This document shows positions 32,163-41,403 of a stretch of DNA of 64,000 nucleotides, in pieces. The stretch comes from Caballeronia sp. SL2Y3. GTDB lineage: Bacteria > Pseudomonadota > Gammaproteobacteria > Burkholderiales > Burkholderiaceae. The stretch is taken from positions 2,356,001 through 2,420,000 of the forward strand of contig NZ_CP084260.1 in assembly GCF_022879575.1 (NCBI RefSeq), given 5' to 3'. Both the position numbers and the translations under genes were made by a program. Position 1 is the first letter of the stretch, and the number at the start of each line of letters is the position of its first letter. Under the pieces are notes generated by a model that was not told the DNA's origin, did no database searches, and saw only the letters and a list, made by a program, of their open reading frames with translations.

Positions 32163-33296
32163 TCAGGAGTTCGGCATCAGCAGCCACATCCGGCCGCCCT
32201 GCTTCATACGCCCGGCAAGGTCGCCGGCGTTGTCGCCGAGGCCCCAGAAATAATCGGCGCGCACGCCGCCCTTGATCGCCGTGCCGGTGTCCTGCGCGAA
32301 GACGAGGCGGTTCATCGGCTGGTTGCTGAGCGGCCGCGTGGTTTGCAGGAACACGGGCGTGCCGAGTGGAATGGCGGACGGATCGACGGCAATCGAACGT
32401 TCCGGTGTGAGCGGCACGCCGAGCGCGCCGACGGGACCATCGCCGAGACTCGCGCTCATCACGTCGTTCGCGGGCATCTCGCGGAAGAACACGAAGCGCG
32501 GATTCACGTCGAGCAGCGCATCGACGCGCGCCGGGTTCGCCTTCGCCCAGGCCTTGATGCCCTGCATCGTCGCCTGCGCGGGCGTGAGTTCGCCGCGATC
32601 GAGCAACTCCTTGCCGATGGATCGGTACGGCTGGTTGTTCGTCCCGCCGAAGCCCACGCGCATGACGCTGCCGTCTTCCATCACGATGCGCCCCGACCCC
32701 TGCACTTGCAGGAAGAACGCTTCGATCGGGTCGTCGACCCACACGAGCTCGTTGCCGTTCAGCACGCCGGAGCGTTCGAGCTGCGCGCGCGCCGGCAGCG
32801 CGGAGCCCGGCTTGTACCGATACGGCCAGCGATACAGCGCGTACTGATACGCCCCATGGCGCGTGCGCGAACCGCGCAGCAACGGCTCGTAATAGCCGGT
32901 CACGAGACCATCGACGGTGCCGTCCGTATTGGCGAGCTGGAACGGCGTGAAATACGCCTCGAAGAAACTGCGCGCCGCCGACATGTCCAGATCGTCGAGG
33001 CTTTGCGCCGCCGCGCAGGCCTTCTGCCATCCAGGCTGGCGTGCGAGCCGGCTGCAGTTTTGTCGCAGCGCTGCCGTCGCGCCGATCAGGCTATCGTCCT
33101 GCCAGCCGGGAACCTGCTGCCAACTCACTGCGGTCAGTCGCGACGATGCGCGCTGGCCCGTGGTGATGGGCGTGCCGCCCGCTGTGCTCGGCCCCGGCTT
33201 CACGTAACTGCCGCCGCCGCACGAGGCGAGCAGCACGGCCGTTGCAATCGACGCGGCCCAGGCCGCTCCTCGCGCGGCGCGTGGCGCTAACCGCAT
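32163..33296 (-). CDS. mltA: Membrane-bound lytic murein transglycosylase A (MltA), lipoprotein
   Basis: Outer-membrane lipoprotein that cleaves peptidoglycan to anhydromuropeptides. From the start at 33296 the 377-aa precursor has a lipoprotein signal with the lipobox LLASC (Cys 26), and +2 Gly favours outer-membrane sorting. The MltA domain (FTGYYEPLL-like VTGYYEPLLRGSR) and the C-terminal 3D domain (QDTGTAIKGGVRADYFWG, with conserved Asp residues) are present. An open frame to 33464 exists, but it would bury the lipobox and overlap the divergent small gene. Confidence 0.93.
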   Translation of the reverse strand: MRLAPRAARGAAWAASIATAVLLASCGGGSYVKPGPSTAGGTPITTGQRASSRLTAVSWQQVPGWQDDSLIGATAALRQNCSRLARQPGWQKACAAAQSLDDLDMSAARSFFEAYFTPFQLANTDGTVDGLVTGYYEPLLRGSRTRHGAYQYALYRWPYRYKPGSALPARAQLERSGVLNGNELVWVDDPIEAFFLQVQGSGRIVMEDGSVMRVGFGGTNNQPYRSIGKELLDRGELTPAQATMQGIKAWAKANPARVDALLDVNPRFVFFREMPANDVMSASLGDGPVGALGVPLTPERSIAVDPSAIPLGTPVFLQTTRPLSNQPMNRLVFAQDTGTAIKGGVRADYFWGLGDNAGDLAGRMKQGGRMWLLMPNS

Positions 33297-33324
33297 ACAA
33301 TGCTCGTTCTTGATGGGAACCGCC

Positions 33325-33474
33325 ATGTCTGATCTGTTCGACGAATATCCAATGCTCATCTTCGCGCTCGAGGCGCTCGTGGCGCTCGGGCTCTTGATTT
33401 TCATCGTCGCGTGGACGGCTTCGGGCAAAAAGAAGCACCAGAACCGCGCCAACGACTCGGCCAAACGCCGCTAA
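33325..33474 (+). CDS. Small single-pass membrane protein (49 aa)
   Basis: A short ORF, MSDLFDEYPMLIFALEALVA at the N-terminus, with one strong transmembrane segment at about residues 10-31, then a Lys/Arg-rich cytoplasmic tail (SGKKKHQNRANDSAKRR). Topology by positive-inside rule is N-out/C-in. It is divergent from mltA with a 28-bp gap and ends 26 bp before the apaG stop. No family is recognised. Coding status is supported by its codon third-position GC bias and a clear acidic-TM-basic layout, but not by homology. Confidence 0.6.
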   Translation: MSDLFDEYPMLIFALEALVALGLLIFIVAWTASGKKKHQNRANDSAKRR

Positions 33475-33500
33475 CTTGCGCTTGCCCGCTGCTTGCCCAG

Positions 33501-33875
33501 TCAGTGCAGCGTGCGCGGCACGTGCAGCGCGAATTCCGCGATAGGCGCTTCGAAGCGTTCGCCGTCGTCCGCCACGCAGAAATACTCGCCGCGCATGGTG
33601 CCCACCGGCGTCGCGATCACAGCCCAGCTCGTATATTCGAACTGCTCGCCCGGCGCAAGCAACGGCTGCTGGCCGACCACGCCCAGCCCCTTCACTTCCT
33701 GCACCTGGTTGTCGCTATCCGTGATGACCCAATGACGCGAAATCAACTGAGCCGTCACGTGGCCCGTATTGCGGATCGTCAACGTGTAGGCGAAGGCGTA
33801 TTGGCGGCTGTCCGGGTCGGACTGCTCGGGCATATATCGCGTCTCGACGGACACGGTGAATTCGTACTGGCTCAT
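33501..33875 (-). CDS. apaG: ApaG protein (Co2+/Mg2+ efflux-associated)
   Basis: Single-domain immunoglobulin/fibronectin-like fold protein of 124 aa. It shows the family segments [46 protein letters not shown] and [10 protein letters not shown]. Its biochemical role is unclear; mutants in other bacteria show altered Co2+ and Mg2+ phenotypes. It is divergent from rpe. Confidence 0.94.
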   Translation of the reverse strand: MSQYEFTVSVETRYMPEQSDPDSRQYAFAYTLTIRNTGHVTAQLISRHWVITDSDNQVQEVKGLGVVGQQPLLAPGEQFEYTSWAVIATPVGTMRGEYFCVADDGERFEAPIAEFALHVPRTLH

Positions 33876-34138
33876 CGTCGTTCCAAGTCAATTCATCGCT
33901 GCGCTGCGCAAAAACAGCGCGCGGGTGCGCCGCTACTGGTCAGGCATTCTGCTTGATGCAGCCCGCGCCCGCAACACGGACGGGGCCTCGCGGGCGTTTT
34001 CCGCGCCGTCAAGCTGGCCGTCCGGCCGACTTACGCCAAAGACAACGCGGGTTAGAATTGCGCTTCAGACCGTCGGCTGCACGCTTGGCCGCGCGAATCG
34101 AGTCTCCTGGTCCCTGCGGCCCCAAACCGGATACGTCC

Positions 34139-34828
34139 ATGGCGCAATTTCACATCGCTCCCAGCATCCTTTCCGCCGACTTCTCCCGGCTCGGCGAGGA
34201 AGTCCGCAACGTCGTCGCCGCGGGAGCCGACTGGATTCACTTCGACGTGATGGACAACCATTACGTGCCGAATCTCACGATTGGCCCGATGGTGTGCGAG
34301 GCCATTCGCCCGCACACGGAAGTGCCTATCGACGTGCATCTGATGGTGCGGCCGGTGGATCGCATCGTGCCCGATTTCGCGAAGGCCGGCGCGAACGTGA
34401 TCAGCTTTCACCCGGAAGGTTCGGACCACATCGACCGCACGCTTTCGCTCATTCGCGATCACGGCTGCAAAGCGGGTCTCGTCTTCAATCCCGCAACGCC
34501 GCTGAATTATCTCGATCACGTGATGGACCGGCTCGATCTCGTGCTGATCATGTCGGTGAATCCGGGCTTCGGCGGGCAGTCGTTCATTCCGGAAGCACTC
34601 AACAAGCTGCGCGAAGCGCGGGCGCGCATCGACGCCTACCGCGAGCGCACGGGCCGCGAGATTCATCTGGAAATCGACGGCGGCGTGAAAGTGGACAACA
34701 TCGCGGAAATCGCGGCGGCCGGAGCGGACACGTTCGTCGCGGGCTCGGCCATCTTCGGCAAGCACGACTACAAGCAGGTCATCGACGCCATGCGCGCCGA
34801 ACTGGCTAAATCGGGAGCGCAGCAATGA
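34139..34828 (+). CDS. rpe: Ribulose-phosphate 3-epimerase Rpe
   Basis: Interconverts ribulose-5-P and xylulose-5-P in the pentose phosphate pathway. The 229-aa TIM barrel begins [19 protein letters not shown] and has [35 protein letters not shown] and the phosphate-binding DGGVKVDN and AGSAIFG. The start is the ATG at 34139; the frame upstream is open but not conserved. A possible -10 TAGAAT (34053-34058) lies in the 263-bp apaG-rpe gap, with a poor -35. It overlaps gph by 4 bp (ATGA). Confidence 0.95.
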   Translation: MAQFHIAPSILSADFSRLGEEVRNVVAAGADWIHFDVMDNHYVPNLTIGPMVCEAIRPHTEVPIDVHLMVRPVDRIVPDFAKAGANVISFHPEGSDHIDRTLSLIRDHGCKAGLVFNPATPLNYLDHVMDRLDLVLIMSVNPGFGGQSFIPEALNKLREARARIDAYRERTGREIHLEIDGGVKVDNIAEIAAAGADTFVAGSAIFGKHDYKQVIDAMRAELAKSGAQQ

Positions 34829-35565
34829 GCGACGTCATCGCGCCGCCGCCGGCATTCACGAACCGCCCTATCCGCGCCGCGATCATCGATCTGGACGGCA
34901 CGATGGTCGACACCGCCGACGACTTCGTCGCCGCGCTCAACGGCATGCTGACGCGCGTGGGCATCGACCAGCCCGCCACGCGGGAAGAAGTCGTCGGCTA
35001 CATCGGCAAGGGTTCGGAAAACCTGATCCGCAGCGTGCTCGGCGCGCGCCTGCCGCATCCGCAGGCCACCGCTCAGTTCGACGACGCCCTCGCCACCTAT
35101 CAGAGCGAATACGCGAAGATCAACGGCAAGCATTCGACGCTCTTCCCCGAAGTCGAGGCAGGGCTCGAAGCCATGCGCGAACTCGGCATTGCGCTCGCGT
35201 GCGTCACGAACAAGCCGCATCGCTTCGCGGTGGAATTGCTGTCGCACTTCGGCATCGCGCAGTACTTCAAGGTCATTCTCGGCGGCGATTCCGTGCCGTT
35301 GAAGAAACCCGACCCGCTGCCGATGCTCACCGCATGCGAGCGGCTGGACGTGTTGCCGCGCGAAACGGTGGCCGTCGGCGATTCCGAAAACGACGCGCTC
35401 GCAGGCCGCGCCGCTGGCATGGCGACGCTCACGGTGCCCTACGGTTACAACCATGGGAAAGCCGTGCAATCGGTGAAATCCGATGGTATAGTTTCCTCGC
35501 TGCGCGCGGCCGCTTCGGCAATCGCCGCCACGCTCGCGCCGCCGAATACCACACTGACTGAATAG
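34825..35565 (+). CDS. gph: Phosphoglycolate phosphatase Gph
   Basis: HAD-superfamily hydrolase, 246 aa, dephosphorylating 2-phosphoglycolate, a by-product of DNA repair. Motif I is [11 protein letters not shown] (nucleophile Asp), motif II CVTNKP, motif [11 protein letters not shown] and motif [13 protein letters not shown]. It is translationally coupled to rpe. A candidate promoter for the trp operon lies within its last 100 bp, and its stop codon is 10 bp upstream of the Trp-rich leader ORF. Confidence 0.94.
   Translation: MSDVIAPPPAFTNRPIRAAIIDLDGTMVDTADDFVAALNGMLTRVGIDQPATREEVVGYIGKGSENLIRSVLGARLPHPQATAQFDDALATYQSEYAKINGKHSTLFPEVEAGLEAMRELGIALACVTNKPHRFAVELLSHFGIAQYFKVILGGDSVPLKKPDPLPMLTACERLDVLPRETVAVGDSENDALAGRAAGMATLTVPYGYNHGKAVQSVKSDGIVSSLRAAASAIAATLAPPNTTLTE
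35464..35492 (+). promoter_or_regulatory. Candidate trp operon promoter inside gph
   Basis: TATAGT (35487-35492) lies 17 bp after GTGCAA (35464-35469). The -10 is good, the -35 poor (3 of 6). Transcription from near 35499 would precede the leader ORF by about 75 nt. Read-through from rpe-gph is the alternative. Confidence 0.4.
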
Positions 35566-35575
35566 TCCATCTCTC

Positions 35576-35650
35576 ATGTTTCTCAACAGAAAACGGAGTC
35601 TGAGCAGCATCGACCGGGGAGCCTGGCCCTGGCGTCGCTGGTCGCGCTAA
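35576..35650 (+). CDS. trpL: Candidate trp leader peptide (24 aa, three Trp codons)
   Basis: ATG at 35576 opens a 24-codon ORF ending TAA at 35648-35650. Its C-terminal end reads AWPWRRWSR, with TGG codons at 35624, 35630 and 35639. Trp is rare, so three Trp in six codons just before a hairpin and T-run is the classic layout of a ribosome-mediated tryptophan attenuator. The start lacks a clear Shine-Dalgarno but lies only 10 nt after the gph stop, so it may be translated by reinitiation. Assignment is by architecture, not homology. Confidence 0.7.
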   Translation: MFLNRKRSLSSIDRGAWPWRRWSR

Positions 35651-35665
35651 CCTCGCCCGAGGTAC

Positions 35666-35714
35666 GCTGAAGTGACGTTGCGTTCTGCTTCACTCGCTTC
35701 AGCAACCGTTTTTT
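35666..35714 (+). terminator. Candidate trp attenuator hairpin
   Basis: GCTGAAGTGA (35666-35675) pairs with TCGCTTCAGC (35694-35703), a 10-bp stem with one G-U pair. Five nt later comes a T6 run (35709-35714). A competing shorter stem GTTGC (35677-35681) / GCAAC (35702-35706) shares the 3' arm, and a small CCTC/GAGG hairpin (35651-35662) precedes it, so mutually exclusive folds are possible. It could also serve as the gph terminator. The 259 nt from here to trpE hold no gene but contain a tandem repeat and another hairpin (see findings). Confidence 0.6.
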
Positions 35715-35973
35715 GTTTCGCTGCGCATTCCCGCGCCGTTTCCGTTGATTGGTCGTACATCTCGTACATCGAGCCTTGCTTCGGCATGCGCCGTATAGCG
35801 TTGCGCGCGGCATGTGCCGTACGCGCAGGCCGTCCACGTGACATCGAAATAGTTCGATGCCGCGCGGCCAAGCTGCATCGACCGACAATCCGGCAAACGA
35901 GCCGCCCGCAGCGCCGTAAGCATCCCCTTTGACGCGCCCTGACAAAACGAACGCGTCGCTCAAGGACAGCAAG

Positions 35974-37470
35974 ATGACCGAACTCGAATTCCAATCGCTG
36001 GCGAACGAAGGCTACAACCGCATTCCGCTGATCGCCGAAGCCCTCGCCGACCTCGAAACGCCGCTCTCGCTCTACCTCAAGCTCGCCCAGAGCGAGCGCA
36101 ATGGCGCGAACTCCTTCCTGCTGGAATCGGTTGTCGGCGGCGAGCGGTTCGGGCGTTACTCGTTCATCGGCTTGCCGGCCCGCACGACGGTGCGCGTGCA
36201 GAACGGCGTGTCGCAAGTGGTCACGGACGGCACGGTCACCGAGACCGACGAAGGCGATCCGCTCGCGTTCATCGAACGCTTCCAGAAACGCTTCAAAGTG
36301 GCCATGCGCCCCGGCCTGCCGCGCTTCTGCGGCGGTCTCGCAGGATACTTCGGTTACGACGCGGTTCGCTACATCGAAAAGAAGCTCGCCGATACGGCGC
36401 CGCGCGACGACCTCAACCTGCCCGACATCCAGCTGCTGCTGACTGAAGAAGTCGCGGTCATCGACAATCTCGCGGGCAAGCTCTACCTCATCGTCTATGC
36501 AGACCCGACGAAGCCCGAAGCGTATGCGAAGGCGAAGCATCGTCTGCGCGAGTTGCGCGGTCGTCTGCGCGCGACGGTCCAGCCGCCGGTGACATCGGCG
36601 AGCGTGCGCACGGAGACGTATCGCGAGTTCGCGAAAGAGGACTATCTCAACGCCGTTCGTCGCGCGAAGGAGTACATCGCGGCGGGCGAACTCATGCAGG
36701 TGCAAGTCGGCCAGCGTCTGATCAAGCCGTTCCGCGACAATCCGCTTTCGCTGTATCGCGCGTTGCGGTCGCTGAATCCGTCGCCGTACATGTACTACTA
36801 CAACTTCGGCGGCGACGTTCACGTGGTCGGCGCATCGCCCGAAATTCTGGTGCGTCAGGAAAAGCGCGCCGAGGACCGTATCGTCACCATTCGCCCGCTC
36901 GCCGGCACGCGGCCGCGCGGCAACACGCCCGAGCGCGACGCCGAACTCGCCACCGAACTGCTGAACGATCCGAAGGAAATCGCCGAACACGTGATGTTGA
37001 TCGACCTCGCGCGCAACGACGTGGGCCGTATCGCCGAGACGGGCTCGGTCGCGGTGACGGACAAGATGATCATCGAGAAGTACTCGCACGTTCAGCACAT
37101 CGTGAGTTCGGTGGAAGGCCGACTCAAGCCCGGCATGAACAACTTCGACGTGCTTCGCGCGACGTTCCCCGCCGGCACGCTTTCCGGCGCACCGAAAGTC
37201 CGCGCGATGGAACTGATCGACGAACTGGAGCCCGTCAAGCGCGGGCTGTACGGCGGCGCCGTCGGCTATCTGTCGTTCAGCGGCGAAATGGATCTGGCGA
37301 TTGCCATCCGGACCGGTCTCATTCACAAAGGCAATCTCTACGTGCAGGCAGCGGCGGGCGTCGTCGCGGACAGCGTGCCCGAATCGGAATGGCAAGAGAC
37401 GGAGAACAAGGCGCGCGCCGTATTGCGCGCGGCCGAGCAAGTGCAAGACGGCCTCGACAGCGACTTCTGA
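35974..37470 (+). CDS. trpE: Anthranilate synthase component I TrpE
   Basis: Chorismate-utilising subunit, 498 aa, making anthranilate with ammonia supplied by TrpG. The N-terminal region has the LLES element ([10 protein letters not shown]) used for tryptophan feedback binding. The C-terminal chorismate-binding domain shows [35 protein letters not shown] and [11 protein letters not shown]. The start [10 protein letters not shown] has AGGACA upstream and matches family length; an in-frame ATG 45 bp earlier is less likely. Possibly controlled both by feedback and by the upstream attenuator. Confidence 0.95.
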   Translation: MTELEFQSLANEGYNRIPLIAEALADLETPLSLYLKLAQSERNGANSFLLESVVGGERFGRYSFIGLPARTTVRVQNGVSQVVTDGTVTETDEGDPLAFIERFQKRFKVAMRPGLPRFCGGLAGYFGYDAVRYIEKKLADTAPRDDLNLPDIQLLLTEEVAVIDNLAGKLYLIVYADPTKPEAYAKAKHRLRELRGRLRATVQPPVTSASVRTETYREFAKEDYLNAVRRAKEYIAAGELMQVQVGQRLIKPFRDNPLSLYRALRSLNPSPYMYYYNFGGDVHVVGASPEILVRQEKRAEDRIVTIRPLAGTRPRGNTPERDAELATELLNDPKEIAEHVMLIDLARNDVGRIAETGSVAVTDKMIIEKYSHVQHIVSSVEGRLKPGMNNFDVLRATFPAGTLSGAPKVRAMELIDELEPVKRGLYGGAVGYLSFSGEMDLAIAIRTGLIHKGNLYVQAAAGVVADSVPESEWQETENKARAVLRAAEQVQDGLDSDF

Positions 37471-37482
37471 GGAGACAAGACC

Positions 37483-38067
37483 ATGCTGCTGATGATCGAC
37501 AACTACGATTCGTTCACCTATAACCTGGTCCAGTACTTCGGCGAGCTCGGCGAGGACGTGCGCACGTATCGCAACGACGAAATCACCCTCGACCAGATCG
37601 CGGAGCTGCAACCCGAGCGCATCTGTCTCTCGCCTGGCCCGAGCAATCCGCAGCACGCGGGCATCACGCTCGACGTGCTGCGCGAATTCGCCGGCAAGCT
37701 GCCGATTCTCGGCGTCTGTCTCGGCCATCAGGCGATCGGCGAGGCGTTCGGCGGGCGCGTCGTGCGCGCGCAGACCATCATGCACGGCAAGGTGAGCCAG
37801 ATCGAAACGGACTGCAAGGGCGTCTTCTCCGATCTGCCCAAGCACTTCAACGTCACGCGCTATCACTCGCTCGCCATCGAGCGCGAGTCGTTGCCGGACT
37901 GTCTCGAAGTGTCGGCATGGACGGCGGACGGCGAAATCATGGGCGTGCGCCACAAGGAACTCGCCGTGGAAGGCGTGCAGTTCCACCCGGAATCCATTCT
38001 TTCCGAGCACGGCCACGCGCTGCTCGAAAACTTCGTGAAGAACACGGCGTCCGGCAAGCGGGCTTAA
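37483..38067 (+). CDS. trpG: Anthranilate synthase component II (glutamine amidotransferase) TrpG
   Basis: Class I glutamine amidotransferase, 194 aa, delivering ammonia to TrpE. The catalytic Cys is in [15 protein letters not shown] and the His-Glu pair in [10 protein letters not shown]. The N-terminus [17 protein letters not shown] is typical. A strong GAGGAGA Shine-Dalgarno lies in the 12-bp trpE-trpG gap. In some bacteria this subunit also serves aminodeoxychorismate synthase; that cannot be judged here. Confidence 0.95.
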   Translation: MLLMIDNYDSFTYNLVQYFGELGEDVRTYRNDEITLDQIAELQPERICLSPGPSNPQHAGITLDVLREFAGKLPILGVCLGHQAIGEAFGGRVVRAQTIMHGKVSQIETDCKGVFSDLPKHFNVTRYHSLAIERESLPDCLEVSAWTADGEIMGVRHKELAVEGVQFHPESILSEHGHALLENFVKNTASGKRA

Positions 38068-38071
38068 GAAC

Positions 38072-39103
38072 ATGACGATCACTGCACAAGAAGCCCTGCA
38101 ACGCACCATCGAGCATCGCGAGATTTTTCACGACGAAATGCTGCATCTCATGCGCCAGATCATGCGCGCCGAGATGTCGCCCGTGATGGCCGCCGCGATC
38201 ATCACCGGCTTGCGCGTGAAGAAGGAAACCATCGGCGAGATCGCGGCGGCGGCGACCGTCATGCGCGAGTTCGCCAATCACGTCGACGTGGCGGACAACT
38301 CGAATTTCGTCGATATCGTCGGCACGGGCGGCGACGGCTCGCACACGTTCAACATCTCCACGGCGTCGATGTTCGTCACCGCCGCGGCCGGCGCGAAGGT
38401 AGCCAAGCACGGCAATCGCGGCGTATCCAGCAAGTCGGGCAGCGCGGACGTGCTCGAAGCACTCGGCGTCAACATCGACCTCACGCCGGAGCAAGTGGCC
38501 GCCTCCATCGCCGAAACGGGCATGGGCTTCATGTTCGCGCCGAATCATCATCCGGCCATGAAGAACATCGCAGCCGTGCGGCGCGAACTCGGCGTGCGAA
38601 CCATCTTCAATATTCTCGGGCCGCTCACGAATCCGGCGAGCGCGCCGAACCAGCTTCAGGGCGTGTTCCACGAAGACCTCGTCGGCATTCAGGTTCGCGT
38701 GATGCAGCGGCTCGGCGCGAAACACGTGCTCGTCGTGCACGGCAAGGACGGCATGGACGAAGTCTCGCTCGGCGCGGCGACGAAAGTCGGCGAACTGAGG
38801 CACGGCGAAGTGCGCGAATACGAGATTCATCCGGAAGATTTCGGCTTGCAGATGGTCTCGAACCGGTCGCTCAAAGTGCAGGACGCGCAGGAGTCGAAGG
38901 CCATGCTGCTGGGCGCGCTGAACAACAAGGCGGGCGTCGCGCGCGAAATCGTCATACTGAACGCGGGCGCGGCGCTCTACGCCGCCGACAGGTGCGAATC
39001 GATCGCCGACGGCATGACCGCCGCGCGCGAAGCCATCGAGAGCGGCGCGGCGCGCGAGAAGGTCGAGGCCTTGGTACGCTTCACGCAGCAATTCACGAAA
39101 TAA
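38072..39103 (+). CDS. trpD: Anthranilate phosphoribosyltransferase TrpD
   Basis: Transfers phosphoribose from PRPP to anthranilate. The 343-aa protein has the PRPP/Mg loop [17 protein letters not shown], the glycine-rich [21 protein letters not shown] and [11 protein letters not shown]. It starts 4 bp after trpG and ends 11 bp before trpC. Confidence 0.95.
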   Translation: MTITAQEALQRTIEHREIFHDEMLHLMRQIMRAEMSPVMAAAIITGLRVKKETIGEIAAAATVMREFANHVDVADNSNFVDIVGTGGDGSHTFNISTASMFVTAAAGAKVAKHGNRGVSSKSGSADVLEALGVNIDLTPEQVAASIAETGMGFMFAPNHHPAMKNIAAVRRELGVRTIFNILGPLTNPASAPNQLQGVFHEDLVGIQVRVMQRLGAKHVLVVHGKDGMDEVSLGAATKVGELRHGEVREYEIHPEDFGLQMVSNRSLKVQDAQESKAMLLGALNNKAGVAREIVILNAGAALYAADRCESIADGMTAAREAIESGAAREKVEALVRFTQQFTK

Positions 39104-39114
39104 CGGAACCCATC

Positions 39115-39900
39115 ATGAGCGACATTCTCGATCGCATCATCGCGGTCAAGCGCGAGGAAGTTCGCGCCGCCGAACAGAGCGCGCCGCTCGAAGAGCTGAA
39201 GCTCGAAGCGAGCGCGCGGGACCTGCGCGATTTCGTCGGCGCATTGCGCGCGAAGCACGCCGCCGGCCAAGCCGCGGTGATCGCCGAAGTGAAGAAGGCG
39301 AGCCCGTCGAAAGGCGTGATACGCGAGGACTTCGTACCCGCCGACATCGCGCGTTCGTACGAGAAAGGCGGCGCCGCGTGCCTCTCCGTGCTCACCGACG
39401 TGCAGTTCTTCAAAGGCAGCGTCGCGTATCTGGAAGAGGCGCGCGCCGCGTGCAGCCTGCCGGTACTGCGCAAGGACTTCATCGTCGATCCGTATCAAGT
39501 GATCGAAGCTCGCGCGATGGGCGCGGACTGCATCTTGCTGATCGCAGCAGCACTGGAACTCTCGCAGATGCAGGACCTGGAAGCGTATGCGCATTCGCTC
39601 GGTCTCGCGGTCCTCGTCGAAGTCCACGACACCGACGAACTGCGCGACGCGCTCACGCTCAAGACGCCGCTCATCGGCATCAACAATCGCAATCTGCGCA
39701 CGTTCCAGACGACGATCGACACGACCATCGGCATGCTCGAATCCATGCCGGACGACCGTATCGTGGTGACGGAATCGGGCATCCTGTCGCGTCTCGACGT
39801 CGAGCGGCTGCGCGCGATGCGCGTGAACACCTTCCTCGTCGGCGAGGCGTTCATGCGCGCCGACGACCCGGGCGCGGAACTCGCCCGCATGTTCTTCTAA
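39115..39900 (+). CDS. trpC: Indole-3-glycerol phosphate synthase TrpC
   Basis: TIM-barrel enzyme of 261 aa that closes the indole ring. Signature segments are [62 protein letters not shown] and VTESGI. The start MSDILDRII at 39115 is chosen by family N-terminus; the open frame begins inside trpD. It is not fused to TrpF, as is normal outside enterobacteria; trpF, trpB and trpA are not in the window. Confidence 0.95.
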   Translation: MSDILDRIIAVKREEVRAAEQSAPLEELKLEASARDLRDFVGALRAKHAAGQAAVIAEVKKASPSKGVIREDFVPADIARSYEKGGAACLSVLTDVQFFKGSVAYLEEARAACSLPVLRKDFIVDPYQVIEARAMGADCILLIAAALELSQMQDLEAYAHSLGLAVLVEVHDTDELRDALTLKTPLIGINNRNLRTFQTTIDTTIGMLESMPDDRIVVTESGILSRLDVERLRAMRVNTFLVGEAFMRADDPGAELARMFF

Positions 39901-39912
39901 TTGGATTGCATC

Positions 39913-40566
39913 GTGGGAATCGAACGCGAAATCAAGCTGGCGCTGCCGCCGTCGCAACACGACGACGTGGCGCGTTTCTTCGACGAACGCGCCGGCGCGG
40001 GCAGGCCGTTTGATCTGGGCAACGTGTACTTCGATACGCCGACGCTCGCGCTCGCCGAGGCCAAAGCCGCGCTGCGCCTGCGCCGCGCGCCGGACGAATG
40101 GCTGCAAACCTACAAGACGCTCGGCGAATCGCGCGCGGGCATGCACAGCCGCCACGAGTGGGAAATGCCGGTGAAAGGCGAGGCGCTCGAAATCGACGCG
40201 CTGCTCGCCGCCTGCGACGACGAAGCCGCCCGCGAGGCGCTCAAAGCCGCCGCGCCGGAACTGGTCGCGCTGTTTCGCACGGACTACCGGCGCATCGTGT
40301 GGGACGTCGAGCATGAGGGCGCGCAGATCGAAGTGGCGCTCGATCTCGGCGAAGTAACGGCGGACGTCGACGGCGAAACGCGTCGCGCGGAAATCAGTGA
40401 ACTGGAGTTCGAGCTGAAGTCGGGTAACGAACATGCGCTGGAAACGCTTTCCGCCGAAGTGCGCGGCGCGTTCCCGGAACTCGTTCCCGAAGATCTGAGC
40501 AAGGCGCAGCGCGGCTACCGGCTGCGCGAGCAGCCGCAAAGCGGTATTCAAGACGCCGAAGCATGA
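39913..40566 (+). CDS. CYTH domain triphosphate-tunnel phosphatase
   Basis: CYTH-family protein of about 217 aa that would hydrolyse inorganic or thiamine triphosphate within a beta-barrel tunnel. The N-terminal EREIKL gives the diagnostic ExExK motif; further tunnel elements are YFDTPTLAL, RLRRAP, QTYKT, TDYRRIVW and EFELKSG. The start is uncertain: GTG at 39913 (VGIEREIK) is taken, while a TTG at 39901 directly abuts the trpC stop. It lacks the C-terminal CHAD domain of E. coli YgiF. It overlaps ung by 4 bp. Confidence 0.85.
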   Translation: MGIEREIKLALPPSQHDDVARFFDERAGAGRPFDLGNVYFDTPTLALAEAKAALRLRRAPDEWLQTYKTLGESRAGMHSRHEWEMPVKGEALEIDALLAACDDEAAREALKAAAPELVALFRTDYRRIVWDVEHEGAQIEVALDLGEVTADVDGETRRAEISELEFELKSGNEHALETLSAEVRGAFPELVPEDLSKAQRGYRLREQPQSGIQDAEA

Positions 40567-41327
40567 ATCGCCAGTCTTCCCTCTTTGCGGAGCCGGACAG
40601 CGCGATGGACGCGCCCGCGTTCGCCACGCTCGAAAGCCAGTTCGACGCGTTGCCCGCCGATTGGCGGCGGCATCTGATGCCGTTCATCGAAAGCTCGCGC
40701 TACGCGGCGCTCTGCGCGTTCGTGGATGCGGAGCGCGCCGCCGGCAAGACCGTCTATCCCGCCGACGTTTTTCGCGCGCTGCGTCTGACGCGCCCCGGCG
40801 ACGTCAAAGTGATCATTCTCGGCCAGGACCCGTATCACGGCGAGGACAAGGGCGCGCCGCAAGCGCACGGCCTCGCGTTTTCGGTGCCCGCGCCGGTGCG
40901 CCCGCCGCCGTCGCTGCGCAACATCTTCAAGGAAATTCAGGCGAGTCTCGGCTTCGCGGCGCCGTCGCATGGTTGTCTCGATGCCTGGGCGAAGCAAGGC
41001 GTGCTGCTTCTGAACACGTCGCTCACCGTCGAGCGCGACAAGGCGGGCAGCCACGCGAAGCGCGGCTGGGAGCAATGCACCGACACGCTCATCCACGAGA
41101 TGGCGCTGCGGCACGACGGCCTCGTGTTCATGCTGTGGGGCGCGCACGCGCAGGCGAAGCGCGGGTTGATCGAGGGCACCGGCAAGGCGCATTGCGTGCT
41201 GGAAGCGCCGCATCCGTCGCCGCTTTCCGCGCATCGCGGATTCCTCGGCTGCGGGCATTTCGCGCGGGCGAATGCGTATCTCGTCGAACACGGACGAGCG
41301 CCGATCGACTGGCGCTTGCCCGACTAA
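40563..41327 (+). CDS. ung: Uracil-DNA glycosylase Ung (family 1)
   Basis: Removes uracil from DNA in base-excision repair. The 254-aa protein has the catalytic motif GQDPYHG, the uracil-binding LLLNTSLTVE and the DNA-intercalation loop HPSPLSAHRGF. An ATGA overlap with the CYTH gene suggests coupling. It is the last gene of the long rpe-to-ung plus-strand run and is closed by the terminator at 41340. Confidence 0.95.
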   Translation: MNRQSSLFAEPDSAMDAPAFATLESQFDALPADWRRHLMPFIESSRYAALCAFVDAERAAGKTVYPADVFRALRLTRPGDVKVIILGQDPYHGEDKGAPQAHGLAFSVPAPVRPPPSLRNIFKEIQASLGFAAPSHGCLDAWAKQGVLLLNTSLTVERDKAGSHAKRGWEQCTDTLIHEMALRHDGLVFMLWGAHAQAKRGLIEGTGKAHCVLEAPHPSPLSAHRGFLGCGHFARANAYLVEHGRAPIDWRLPD

Positions 41328-41339
41328 CGCCGCCTGCAT

Positions 41340-41374
41340 GAAAAAACCCGCTGCGTCGAACGACGCAGCGGGTC
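41340..41374. terminator. Bidirectional terminator between ung and azoR
   Basis: ACCCGCTGCGTCG / CGACGCAGCGGGT is a 13-bp dyad with T6 on the minus strand, directly after the azoR stop. On the plus strand it follows ung by about 20 bp. Confidence 0.88.
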
Positions 41375-41403
41375 TCTACTATATCGACATCACGAAAGGT
41401 CGC

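Noticed and set aside
33297..33464. Longer MltA reading frame
   Set aside because: It would move the lipobox away from the N-terminus and overlap the divergent small gene.
35672..35932. 86-aa plus-strand ORF in the trpE leader region
   Set aside because: Starts inside the attenuator hairpin, has no Shine-Dalgarno or recognisable domain, and codon use is unlike neighbouring genes.
35647..38109. 820-aa minus-strand open frame opposite trpE-trpG
   Set aside because: No recognisable domain, and composition is that of a codon-bias shadow of trpE and trpG.
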